A stretch of 42,323 nt of DNA from Henriciella aquimarina (lineage in GTDB: Bacteria; Pseudomonadota; Alphaproteobacteria; Caulobacterales; Hyphomonadaceae), in the NCBI RefSeq assembly GCF_002088975.1, contig NZ_NCST01000032.1, forward strand, positions 1-42,323, in the 5' to 3' direction. This document shows, piece after piece, positions 7,649-14,991 of the stretch. How positions within the stretch are numbered: position 1 is the first letter of the stretch; each line of letters begins with the position of its first letter. The notes under the pieces are model-generated. The model was not told the DNA's origin. It searched no databases and worked only from the letters and a program-made list of their open reading frames with translations. The position numbers and the translations under genes were made by a program.

Positions 7649-8649
7649 TACTTCTCCATCCATGGCGGAACGGGCAAGTCCTTGCTGCGCAGAAATTCCG
7701 GATTGAACAGCTTCGACTGGTAACGGTTACCATAGTCGCAAAGGATGGTCACAATGGTGTGGCCCGGGCCGAGTTCCTTGGCGAGGCGGACAGCACCCGC
7801 AATGTTCACGCCGGAGGACCCGCCAAGACACAGCCCTTCATGCTGGATGAGATCGTACAGGATTGTGAGCGCTTCGGTGTCGGTGCAGCGATAGGCGTGA
7901 TCGACCTCCAGCTCCTCGATATTCTTGGTGATGCGGCCTTGTCCGATGCCTTCGGTAATCGATGTGCCTTCGGACTTCAGTTCACCGGTCGTGTAATAGC
8001 TGTATAGCGCTGCGCCACCCGGGTCGGCGATGCCGACTTTGACCTTGGGGCTTTTCTCCTTCAGCGCCTTTGCTACACCGGCCAGTGTGCCGCCGGAGCC
8101 GACAGCACAGATGAATCCGTCGACCTGACCGTCTGTCTGGGTCCAGATCTCTTGTCCGGTCGTCTGATAATGTGCTTCGCGATTGGCGACATTGTCGAAC
8201 TGGTTGGCCCAGATCGCGCCCTTGGGTTCGGTCTTGGCGAGTTCTTCGGCCAGGCGCCCGGAATAGCGGGCATAATGGTTGGGGTTGGAATAGGGGACCG
8301 CGTCCACCTCGATCAGCTCAGCGCCGAACAGCTTCACGGCGTTCTTCTTTTCCTGGCTCTGGGTTCGCGGCATGACAATCACCACCCGATAGCCCAGCGC
8401 GCTGCCGACCATGGCCAGCCCGATCCCGGTATTGCCAGCCGTGCCTTCAACGATGGTTCCCCCCGGCTTGAGCTGACCGCTTTGCTCGGCGTCGCGAACG
8501 ATACCGAGGGCGGCGCGGTCCTTAACCGACTGGCCGGGATTGAGGAATTCTGCCTTGCCGAGAATCCGGCAGCCAGTCTCTTCCGAGACGCGCCGCAACT
8601 TTATCAGAGGGGTATTGCCGATCGCATCGAGTACGGATTCAAGCACCAT
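7648..8649 (-). CDS. cysK: Cysteine synthase (O-acetylserine sulfhydrylase)
   Basis: 333 aa fold type II PLP enzyme joining O-acetylserine and sulfide to give cysteine. Seen: PLP lysine K43 in NPGQSVKDRAA, the substrate loop EGTAGNTGIGLA (the usual TSGNTG has Ala for Ser here), VGSGGTLAGVAKAL for the PLP phosphate, and GGSSGVNIAGAVRLA. The last 30 residues, with LFNPEFLRSKDLPVPPW, form an extension seen in many proteobacterial members. It is the first gene of the operon; its stop overlaps the sulfurtransferase start. A cystathionine beta-synthase role is not excluded given metC nearby, but no regulatory CBS domains are present. Confidence 0.9.
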   Translation of the reverse strand: MVLESVLDAIGNTPLIKLRRVSEETGCRILGKAEFLNPGQSVKDRAALGIVRDAEQSGQLKPGGTIVEGTAGNTGIGLAMVGSALGYRVVIVMPRTQSQEKKNAVKLFGAELIEVDAVPYSNPNHYARYSGRLAEELAKTEPKGAIWANQFDNVANREAHYQTTGQEIWTQTDGQVDGFICAVGSGGTLAGVAKALKEKSPKVKVGIADPGGAALYSYYTTGELKSEGTSITEGIGQGRITKNIEELEVDHAYRCTDTEALTILYDLIQHEGLCLGGSSGVNIAGAVRLAKELGPGHTIVTILCDYGNRYQSKLFNPEFLRSKDLPVPPWMEK

Positions 8650-8717
8650 GAGTTTGCATCTCCTGTCCTGCTTTCCGTCTAGCCGCCCCGTCTTGCAGTG
8701 ACAACACCGCTCGGGAG

Positions 8718-8747
8718 TGATCCGACCAGCGCTTGCGTCCGTAACGA
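8718..8747 (+). promoter_or_regulatory. Possible ECF-type promoter of the ChrR-like gene (TGATCC-N18-TAACGA)
   Basis: TGATCC at 8718-8723 and TAACGA at 8742-8747 are separated by exactly 18 bases and lie 32 bases before the ChrR-like start codon. The same TGATCC-N18-TAAC arrangement lies upstream of the photolyase operon on the other strand (14855-14884). TGATCC is the -35 element recognised by the sigma-E / ChrR group in Rhodobacter sphaeroides. The -10 differs somewhat from the form I recall there, so the sigma assignment is inference. Confidence 0.55.
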
Positions 8748-8779
8748 TGTAGAAACCAAAGCAGGGACCGCGCAGCGAT

Positions 8780-9313
8780 ATGACATCACAGGAGACCTAT
8801 CAGGCCTTCATGCTGGACCATGCCGCCGGCCGTCTGGCGCCGGGCATGCATCTGGCAGCGGAAATTCACCGGCTGATGTCGACAAGCGGTGAAGAGGTCG
8901 CGACGTTATGGGAAACCGTGCGGGACGTGCTGATGGACAAGGGCCGTCACGTGCAGCCTTCTGCACATCTGAATGATGGGCATATCGCTGCCGCCATCGA
9001 CATCATCCATACCGACTATTCGGAGGTAAAGTGGCGCCGGGGCCTGTCTGGTGTGCGCTACGCCAAATGCGAGGGAGCAGATGGCCAGCTCATGCGGTTG
9101 AACCCCGGCCAGACGGTTTTGTCCCACGGGCACTCCGCACTCGAGGCAACGGTGGTGCTGGAGGGCGTCCTGGATGATGGCCGCGGCACGTACCAGCAAG
9201 GCGATATCCTGCTCGCGGAAGCCGGCATGAAACACCGCCCGGCTGCCAACGGCGCAAGGGCCTGCGTCTGCTTTGTCGCCCGTTCCCCCCGGCCATTCTG
9301 GAGGTTTACATGA
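8780..9313 (+). CDS. ChrR-like cupin regulator (anti-sigma-type), zinc ligands of the N-domain lost
   Basis: 177 aa. ChrR proteins hold an ECF sigma factor inactive until singlet oxygen or a similar stress is sensed. The N-terminal half (HAAGRLAPGMHLAAEIHRLM) resembles the ChrR anti-sigma domain. The C-terminal cupin keeps a metal set in HGHSALE and KHRP: H116, H118, E122, H152. In ChrR the N-domain binds zinc through His and Cys; here H30 remains but the two cysteine positions read Ser34 and Gly37 and no N-terminal His is present. No sigma gene is beside it. The ATG of the next gene overlaps its TGA. It may be a cupin regulator that no longer binds sigma, or may bind one encoded elsewhere. 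Confidence 0.7.
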   Translation: MTSQETYQAFMLDHAAGRLAPGMHLAAEIHRLMSTSGEEVATLWETVRDVLMDKGRHVQPSAHLNDGHIAAAIDIIHTDYSEVKWRRGLSGVRYAKCEGADGQLMRLNPGQTVLSHGHSALEATVVLEGVLDDGRGTYQQGDILLAEAGMKHRPAANGARACVCFVARSPRPFWRFT

Positions 9314-10017
9314 AAACGATCCTGCTCATCTCGACCCTTTGTGCGCTCGGCGCCAACCTGCCGGCCGCCGCAGATACCGGTGCGGAGACAGCGTCCGGTC
9401 CGGTCAGCGCATCGGCTCCGGATGCCTGGTCCCCACAGGATGGCGATACGATCAAGTTCGATGTCTACCGCAAGGGCAAGAAGGGCTTCGGTACCCATAC
9501 CGTTAGCTTCGATGTCGAGGAGGACGGGACGTTCACTGCGACATCCGATGTCAGCCTCAAGGCCGGATTGGGGCCGATCACGCTCTTTCGCTACAAGCTC
9601 GACGCAATCGAGAGCTGGAAAGATGGGAAACTCGTAGCCGTCGAGGGCGAGACGAATGACGACGGTACCGACAGGTTTGTCGCTGCCGAGGCCGCCGGAA
9701 ATGCCATCCAGGTGAATGGATCAGCCTATGAAGGACAGGCCCCTTCAGGAATCATCCCGTCCAGTCACTGGAACATCAATGAAGTTTTCAGTTCGCGTAT
9801 CCTGTCGACGGAAACTGGTGAGATCCTCGATGTCGAAGTCGAAAAGATCGGCAAGGAAACTGTCAGGGCAGGGGGGCAGGACGTCGAAGCGACCCATTAC
9901 CGCCTTGTATCCGATCTCACCGTGGACCTCTGGTACGATGAACAGAACCGCTGGGTAAAGCTCAGCTTCACCGCGCGGGATCAGAAAATCGATTATGTCC
10001 TGACGGAGCTCTACTGA
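9310..10017 (+). CDS. Secreted protein of unknown function (DUF6134-like)
   Basis: 235 aa. A signal peptide is evident (MKTILLISTLCALGANLPAAA), after which the chain is mostly beta-strand, with PQDGDTIKFDVYRKGKKGFG, GPITLFRYKLDAIESWKDGK and a final SDLTVDLWYDEQNRWVKLSF. This pattern resembles DUF3108/DUF6134-type periplasmic proteins, which may fold as lipid- or ligand-binding barrels; the reaction or ligand is unknown. The start overlaps the ChrR-like stop (ATGA), so both are on one transcript. Its stop abuts the stop of the convergent CFA-synthase-like gene inside the palindrome TGATCA. Its position opposite a fatty-acid-modifying operon suggests an envelope role in the same stress response. 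Confidence 0.65.
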   Translation: MKTILLISTLCALGANLPAAADTGAETASGPVSASAPDAWSPQDGDTIKFDVYRKGKKGFGTHTVSFDVEEDGTFTATSDVSLKAGLGPITLFRYKLDAIESWKDGKLVAVEGETNDDGTDRFVAAEAAGNAIQVNGSAYEGQAPSGIIPSSHWNINEVFSSRILSTETGEILDVEVEKIGKETVRAGGQDVEATHYRLVSDLTVDLWYDEQNRWVKLSFTARDQKIDYVLTELY

Positions 10018-11247
10018 TCAGGCCCGCGCAAGCTGGAACTGCCCGACATTGATCCGGCCAGAGCGGAAGCCCGCTTCACAGTAACTGAGATAGAAGCGCC
10101 AGAGACGGCGGAACCGTTCATCAAAGCCCATGGTCTGGATATCGCTCCAGGCCTCCTCGAAGCGCTGCGCCCACAGCTTCAGGGTGCGCGCATAATCGAG
10201 GCCGAAATAGTGAACGCCATTATAGCGCAGACCGGCGGTGTTGAAGGACGCTTTCAGCGCCTCTTCGCTCGGTAACATGCCGCCGGGAAAGACATAGCGC
10301 TGGATGAAATCGGCGCGCTTTCTGTAGCGTTTGAAAAGGTCGTCATCGATGGTGATGATCTGTAAGGCTGCCTTCGCGCTGTCCTTCAGGCTCTGGCGCA
10401 CCTTGTCGAAATAGCTCGGCCAGTAGGACTCGCCGACAGCTTCGAACATTTCAATCGAAGCGACACCGTCATATTCGCCCTCATGATCGCGGTAGTCTTC
10501 AAGGCGGATGTCCACGCGGTCAGACAACCCGGCCTTCTGCATCCGCTCCATGGCGAATTCACGCTGCGCCTCTGAGATGGTCAGGCATGTCACCCGGCTT
10601 CCCCGGGTCTGGGCCGCATACTCGGCAAAGCCGCCCCAGCCGCAGCCGATCTCAAGGAGATGGCTGTCCGGGCCAGCGCCAAGCTCATCGGCAATGCGCT
10701 GGTACTTTGCCCGTTGGGCCTGTTCGAGCGACAGGTTCGGCCGGTCGAAGAGGGCCGATGAGTAAGTCATCGTTTCATCGAGCCAGGAGGCATAGAAGTC
10801 GTTGCCGAGGTCATAGTGCGCCATGATGTTGCGGCGCGCGCCAGACTTGCTGTTGCGGTTGAAGAAATGGCGGACATTGTTGATCGCCTTGACCAGGCTG
10901 CCGCCGACAGCAAGCTTGCCAGCGGCTTCGAAATTCTCGGAGAAGAATTCCAGCACGGCCGTGAGGTCCGGCGTGGACCAGTGTCCGTCCATGAAGCTCT
11001 CGGCGAAACCGATATCCCCGCTGGCCATGGCCTGCTTGATAAAGGCAAAATCATGAACCTGAACAATGGCTTCGGGCCCGGGCTTACCCTGATCGAACAG
11101 GATCGACCGGCCATCCGGCAAGTCGAACCTCAGAGAGCCTGTTTCTGTCCGCAGAAGCATGAGACAGGCCAGTCGGAAACTCGCCGGTACATCCCGCAGC
11201 CCCCGCAGGCTGGAGACGCTGGCCTTTATCGTCTGTGAGTCGCTCAT
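10018..11247 (-). CDS. Cyclopropane-fatty-acid-synthase-like SAM methyltransferase
   Basis: 409 aa. The SAM-binding motif is LLEIGCGWGGFAEYA, with YDGVASIEMFEAVGESYWP further on and YVFPGGMLPSEE near the C-terminal third, all standard for the CFA synthase family. Members add a carbon from S-adenosylmethionine to unsaturated acyl chains of phospholipids, giving cyclopropane or branched/furan precursors. The start at 11247 is preceded by GAGGACAAGG and lies 10 bases after the DUF1365 stop; a longer frame from 11310 would overlap that gene. It is the last gene of the photolyase - FAD oxidoreductase - DUF1365 operon. Similar methyltransferases belong to singlet-oxygen regulons in Rhodobacter, so a lipid photoprotection role is plausible. 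Confidence 0.87.
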   Translation of the reverse strand: MSDSQTIKASVSSLRGLRDVPASFRLACLMLLRTETGSLRFDLPDGRSILFDQGKPGPEAIVQVHDFAFIKQAMASGDIGFAESFMDGHWSTPDLTAVLEFFSENFEAAGKLAVGGSLVKAINNVRHFFNRNSKSGARRNIMAHYDLGNDFYASWLDETMTYSSALFDRPNLSLEQAQRAKYQRIADELGAGPDSHLLEIGCGWGGFAEYAAQTRGSRVTCLTISEAQREFAMERMQKAGLSDRVDIRLEDYRDHEGEYDGVASIEMFEAVGESYWPSYFDKVRQSLKDSAKAALQIITIDDDLFKRYRKRADFIQRYVFPGGMLPSEEALKASFNTAGLRYNGVHYFGLDYARTLKLWAQRFEEAWSDIQTMGFDERFRRLWRFYLSYCEAGFRSGRINVGQFQLARA

Positions 11248-11257
11248 CGCCTTGTCC

Positions 11258-12046
11258 TCAATTGCTGTCGCGGCCTTTGCCGGCAAGGGTGGGAACGGCC
11301 TTCGGGGCATGAGGCTTCCGGTGGTATCGCGCGCCTTTTACCCACAATTTCAAGGCCTCCCAGTGAATACCTATTGTAACACCAAGTGACGATAATGGCA
11401 TGCCCAGTGCGATGGAAGCCAGACGGGAGCCCGTCGCACGGGTGATCGTGGTCGACAGGGTGGCGCTGTGAACTGGCTGGCCATCCTCGAGCGTTGTAAC
11501 GCCCAGGTGCAGCTCATCGGCTTCATACCGGACTGAAAAGGCATACCGGCCAGAGACAGCAAAGAAGGGGGAGACGTGAAAGCGTTTTGGCGCGCTGTGG
11601 CGGCTCCAGGCTCCATCGAGGGCGGCGGCATAGACATGCCTTTCGCCAAATGTATTGCGAACCTCGTAGAGGATGCCGGCCGGCTCGCCCCGGTCATTCA
11701 TGGCGATCCATAGCGACAATGGCGCAAACTTGTAGAAGAGGTGCCTTGGAAAGGTGACGAGACGGATCTGCTCGCATTCGATATCGATCCCGGCGTCTCT
11801 GAACTGGGCCTCTGCCCAGGGCCGTAAGGGGGCCTTTTCTTCCGCGCCGTGCTCGTCGCGGCGAAACGAAAAAAGGGCGCTTTTCTCGACGCCGAACAGT
11901 CGGGACTGGCAGTCAGCCTCGTTCAGGTGATCGATGTCGACGTCGATCAGACACACCTTGTAGCGAAACGACGATTTGAACGGTGTGAACCGCCAGTGTG
12001 TCGTCCAGCCCTGATGGAGCAGAAGTGCGTCCGCGCGGGTCGTCAC
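11258..12046 (-). CDS. DUF1365 family protein
   Basis: 262 aa. The typical opening ADALLLHQGWTTHWRFTPFK, with a DVDIDHLNE stretch and LVTFPRHLFYKFAPLSLWI, marks DUF1365. Members almost always sit between an FAD-dependent amine-oxidase-like protein and a CFA-synthase-like methyltransferase, exactly as here, but no activity is established. I take the GTG at 12046, which overlaps the upstream TGA as GTGA; the longer frame to 12223 would run far into the oxidoreductase gene and has no family likeness there. Confidence 0.85.
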   Translation of the reverse strand: MTTRADALLLHQGWTTHWRFTPFKSSFRYKVCLIDVDIDHLNEADCQSRLFGVEKSALFSFRRDEHGAEEKAPLRPWAEAQFRDAGIDIECEQIRLVTFPRHLFYKFAPLSLWIAMNDRGEPAGILYEVRNTFGERHVYAAALDGAWSRHSAPKRFHVSPFFAVSGRYAFSVRYEADELHLGVTTLEDGQPVHSATLSTTITRATGSRLASIALGMPLSSLGVTIGIHWEALKLWVKGARYHRKPHAPKAVPTLAGKGRDSN

Positions 12047-13371
12047 GGGGCTACCGTCATTCGTGCTGCGCCACCGACCTGGCTTTCGCGCGGTTCCGGA
12101 ACCACAGTCTCGACACCCACGGGATCCCATGGGACATGCCCGCCAAGCGACAGGGCCGGGCGCAAGCCGCTTTTCAGGCCGTCCTCGTGAAAGCCACAGC
12201 CGAGCCAGGCCCCGGCGAACCACAAGCCATCACGGCCCTGCCGGCGTTCCAGCGCACGCACGGCTGCCGCTGCGGCCGCATCATATTGGGGATGATCGAA
12301 AACGAACTCCTCGAAGACCTGGTCCGGTGCTGGCGGTTCGGCGGGGTTGAGTGTCACGAAAAGCGGGCGGTTATCGGGAAGCGATTGTAGCCTGTTCATC
12401 CAGTAAGTCAGACATATCGCATCGCCGCTGGCTTTGTTCTCCATCACATTCCAGCTCGCCCAGGCCGCCTTGCGGCGGGGCATGTAGCCTGGATCCTTGT
12501 GCAGATAGGCGCGGTTCGGGCGATACCGGACGGACTTCAGAAGAAAGCGCTCCTCGCCAAAGCTTTCATCCAGCACCCTAAGGGAGGTGTCGGCATGCGT
12601 TGCCAGGATCACTTCGTCGAAAACCTGATCGGCCGTGTGGGCGAATGTGACTTTCGCACGGTGCCCGAAACGGCTCACACGGGTCACAGGCTGGCCGAGT
12701 TTGACCCGGCCCTCCAGGGCGGAAACGGCCTTGTCGACATAGCGCCGTGACCCCCCCGTCACCGTGCGCCATTTCGGGCGCCCCTTGTGCATGAGGCGGT
12801 GGTTCTCAAAAAACTGGAAGAAACTCAGGGCAGGGTAGTCGAGAATCTCTCCCGGCGGCGTTGACCAGATCGCGCCGCCCATGGGGAGGATATAGTTGTC
12901 GCGGAAATCCTCACTGAACCCGTGACGCTTCAGCCAGTAGCCAAGGCTTTCCTGCATCACCTGTCCTTCGGCAAATTCCGCGCGGGCAATATCGTTGAAC
13001 CGCAGGATCGTGCGCCAGAAGCGGTGAAAGCGTGGCCGGAAGAGATTGCGCTTCCAGGCGAACATGCCCTTCGCGGTCGATGCCCACTCAAAGCCTTCCG
13101 GATTCGACACGGCAAAGCTCATATCGCTGGGCTGGGTCTCCACGCCAAGCGCATCGAAAAAGCCCGTCAGATTGGGATAGTTCAGCCCATTATAGACGAT
13201 GAAGCCGACATCGACATCGATGGGCGTCCCGTCATGATCGACCGAGACGGTATGGGCATGACCGCCGGGCCGGTTGCGGGCTTCAAACACCGTCACGTCG
13301 GCGGTGTCCTTCAGGGCATAGGCTGCGCCAAGGCCGCTGATCCCCGAACCGATAATGGCTATTTTTTTCAT
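12043..13371 (-). CDS. FAD-dependent amine-oxidase-like oxidoreductase
   Basis: 442 aa. MKKIAIIGSGISGLGAAYAL is the N-terminal dinucleotide-binding motif, followed by VFEARNRPGGHAHT (second half of the flavin site) and, near the end, GLWFAGAWLGCGFHEDGLKS that contacts the flavin. This matches the COG2907-type group found with DUF1365 and CFA-like genes. It is thought to act on fatty acyl or isoprenoid substrates, but the substrate is not known. The ATG at 13371 overlaps the photolyase stop (ATGA), and its own stop overlaps the GTG of DUF1365. Confidence 0.88.
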   Translation of the reverse strand: MKKIAIIGSGISGLGAAYALKDTADVTVFEARNRPGGHAHTVSVDHDGTPIDVDVGFIVYNGLNYPNLTGFFDALGVETQPSDMSFAVSNPEGFEWASTAKGMFAWKRNLFRPRFHRFWRTILRFNDIARAEFAEGQVMQESLGYWLKRHGFSEDFRDNYILPMGGAIWSTPPGEILDYPALSFFQFFENHRLMHKGRPKWRTVTGGSRRYVDKAVSALEGRVKLGQPVTRVSRFGHRAKVTFAHTADQVFDEVILATHADTSLRVLDESFGEERFLLKSVRYRPNRAYLHKDPGYMPRRKAAWASWNVMENKASGDAICLTYWMNRLQSLPDNRPLFVTLNPAEPPAPDQVFEEFVFDHPQYDAAAAAAVRALERRQGRDGLWFAGAWLGCGFHEDGLKSGLRPALSLGGHVPWDPVGVETVVPEPRESQVGGAARMTVAP

Positions 13372-14789
13372 GCTGAATCCTGTTTGCTCTTGAGCGTCTC
13401 CCACGCGTCCTGAGCCCGTTGTCGGCCTGTCGAGTGATCGATGATCGGTTCGGGATAAGTCTCTCCGAGAGTGATGCCGGCGCACTTCAGCGTCTTGGCG
13501 TCAGCTGTCCACGGAGAATGAAGACACTTGTCAGGCAATTCCTTGAGTTCAGGGCACCATGTCCGGACATAATCACCCGTCTTGTCGAACTTTTCGCCCT
13601 GGGTGATTGGATTGAAGATGCGGAAGTAGGGGGCAGCATCGGCCCCTGAGCCAGCTGTCCACTGCCACCCCATCGCGTTCGAGGCCGGGTCGGCATCGAC
13701 CAGCGTATCCCAGAACCAGTCCTCCCCATCGCGCCAATGGACCATCAGATGTTTCGTGAGGAAGGAGGCGACGATCATGCGGACCCGATTGTGCATCCAG
13801 CCGCAGGCCCAGAGCTGGCGCATGCCGGCATCGACAATCGGATATCCGGTCTGTCCGGCCTGCCAGGCCTTCAGGGCGGCCGCATCAGCTTTCCAGGGCA
13901 TCTCATTGAATGCCGGGTTATAATTCTCCCAGCCCATCTCCGGATTGTAGTAGAGCAGGACATAGGAGAATTCGCGCCAGACGACCTCGGAGAGAAACGA
14001 CCAGGCGCTCGTTTCCTGCTTGAACCCATGATCGAGCTTCGACTTCACCGCCCGCCAGATCTGCGCCGGGCCGAGTTCGCCGAAATGCAGGTGTGGCGAG
14101 AGGCCGGATGTTCCGTCCTGGTCGGGCCGGTTGCGCTGCTCTTCATAGTCTCGCAGGCCATCGTCCAGGAAGGCTGACAGGCGCGCCTTTGCGCCGGCTT
14201 CCCCCGGCGTCCACATCTCGTCAAAGCCTTTTGACCAATCCGGCTGTGTCGGATGAAGGTCCCAATCCTCGATCCGCTCACCCTCAACGCCCATACCGCC
14301 CAGGCTATCTGGAAGCGGGCAGGGCGCAGGCGGCTCATACATGGCCCGTACCGCGCGCCAATACGGCGTGAAAACCTTGTAGTGACCACCGGTCTTCGTC
14401 TCGATCTGCCAGGGTTCGGTGAGGAGGCTGGTGTTGAAGCTCTGAGCGTCTATGCCGTCATCCTTGAGCGCAGCCTTGATGGCGCTGTCGATCTCGCGTT
14501 CGGTCTTGCCATAACGCCGTCCCCAATAGACCGCCGTTGCACCCGTTTCCTCGACAAGCGCGGGGATGATCTCATTGGCCCGGCCGCGCCGACAGACCAG
14601 TTTCCCGCCGAGTTCCGAGATATCCGAGCGCAAGGATTTGAGGGATTTGTCGAGCCACCACTGAGACGCGCCGCCCCGCTGGCGCAGGGACTCATCCTCT
14701 TCCAGGATATAGATACAGATGACGCGGCTACCGCGCTCTGCCGCTGCAGAGATTACGCGATTATCGTCCAGGCGCAGATCGTTCCGCAT
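13368..14789 (-). CDS. phr: Deoxyribodipyrimidine photolyase (cryptochrome/photolyase family)
   Basis: 473 aa from the first ATG. It repairs UV pyrimidine dimers with blue light through bound FAD. Seen: MRNDLRLDDN of the antenna domain, TSGLSPHLHFGELGPAQIW, the FAD-site SAWSFLSEVVWREF, and GYPIVDAGMRQLWACGWMHNRVRM with PASNAMGWQWTAGSGADAAP near the C-terminus. Photolyases normally begin several residues before MRNDLRL with a beta strand; in frame that strand is present here (NDTILVW) but there is no ATG, GTG or TTG between it and the stop at 14847. A CTG at 14825 has GGAG seven bases upstream and would give 485 aa. The true start is thus uncertain. First gene of a four-gene coupled operon. 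Confidence 0.92.
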   Translation of the reverse strand: MRNDLRLDDNRVISAAAERGSRVICIYILEEDESLRQRGGASQWWLDKSLKSLRSDISELGGKLVCRRGRANEIIPALVEETGATAVYWGRRYGKTEREIDSAIKAALKDDGIDAQSFNTSLLTEPWQIETKTGGHYKVFTPYWRAVRAMYEPPAPCPLPDSLGGMGVEGERIEDWDLHPTQPDWSKGFDEMWTPGEAGAKARLSAFLDDGLRDYEEQRNRPDQDGTSGLSPHLHFGELGPAQIWRAVKSKLDHGFKQETSAWSFLSEVVWREFSYVLLYYNPEMGWENYNPAFNEMPWKADAAALKAWQAGQTGYPIVDAGMRQLWACGWMHNRVRMIVASFLTKHLMVHWRDGEDWFWDTLVDADPASNAMGWQWTAGSGADAAPYFRIFNPITQGEKFDKTGDYVRTWCPELKELPDKCLHSPWTADAKTLKCAGITLGETYPEPIIDHSTGRQRAQDAWETLKSKQDSA

Positions 14790-14854
14790 CCAGACGAGGA
14801 TGGTATCATTGCCAGTAGAAGTCAGGACGAGTCTCCACGAAGTCGCTTACCCTT

Positions 14855-14884
14855 CAGTTACGTCGCTGTGTCCTGAACGGATCA
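14855..14884 (-). promoter_or_regulatory. Possible ECF-type promoter of the photolyase operon (TGATCC-N18-TAACTG)
   Basis: On the minus strand TGATCC (plus 14879-14884) and TAACTG (14855-14860) are spaced by exactly 18 bases, 30 bases before the candidate CTG start of the photolyase. This copies the arrangement ahead of the ChrR-like gene at 8718-8747. Two such matches flanking one functional cluster make chance less likely, although no transcription start is known. Confidence 0.55.
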
Positions 14885-14991
14885 ATATAGCTGCATTCTG
14901 TCTCCTCGGCTGGCCCTCAAGCCGGGGATTGTCTAGGGAAGGTGGACCGGGAACATGCACGGCCTGAGAGGACAAGGGACAGGGTGACGCG

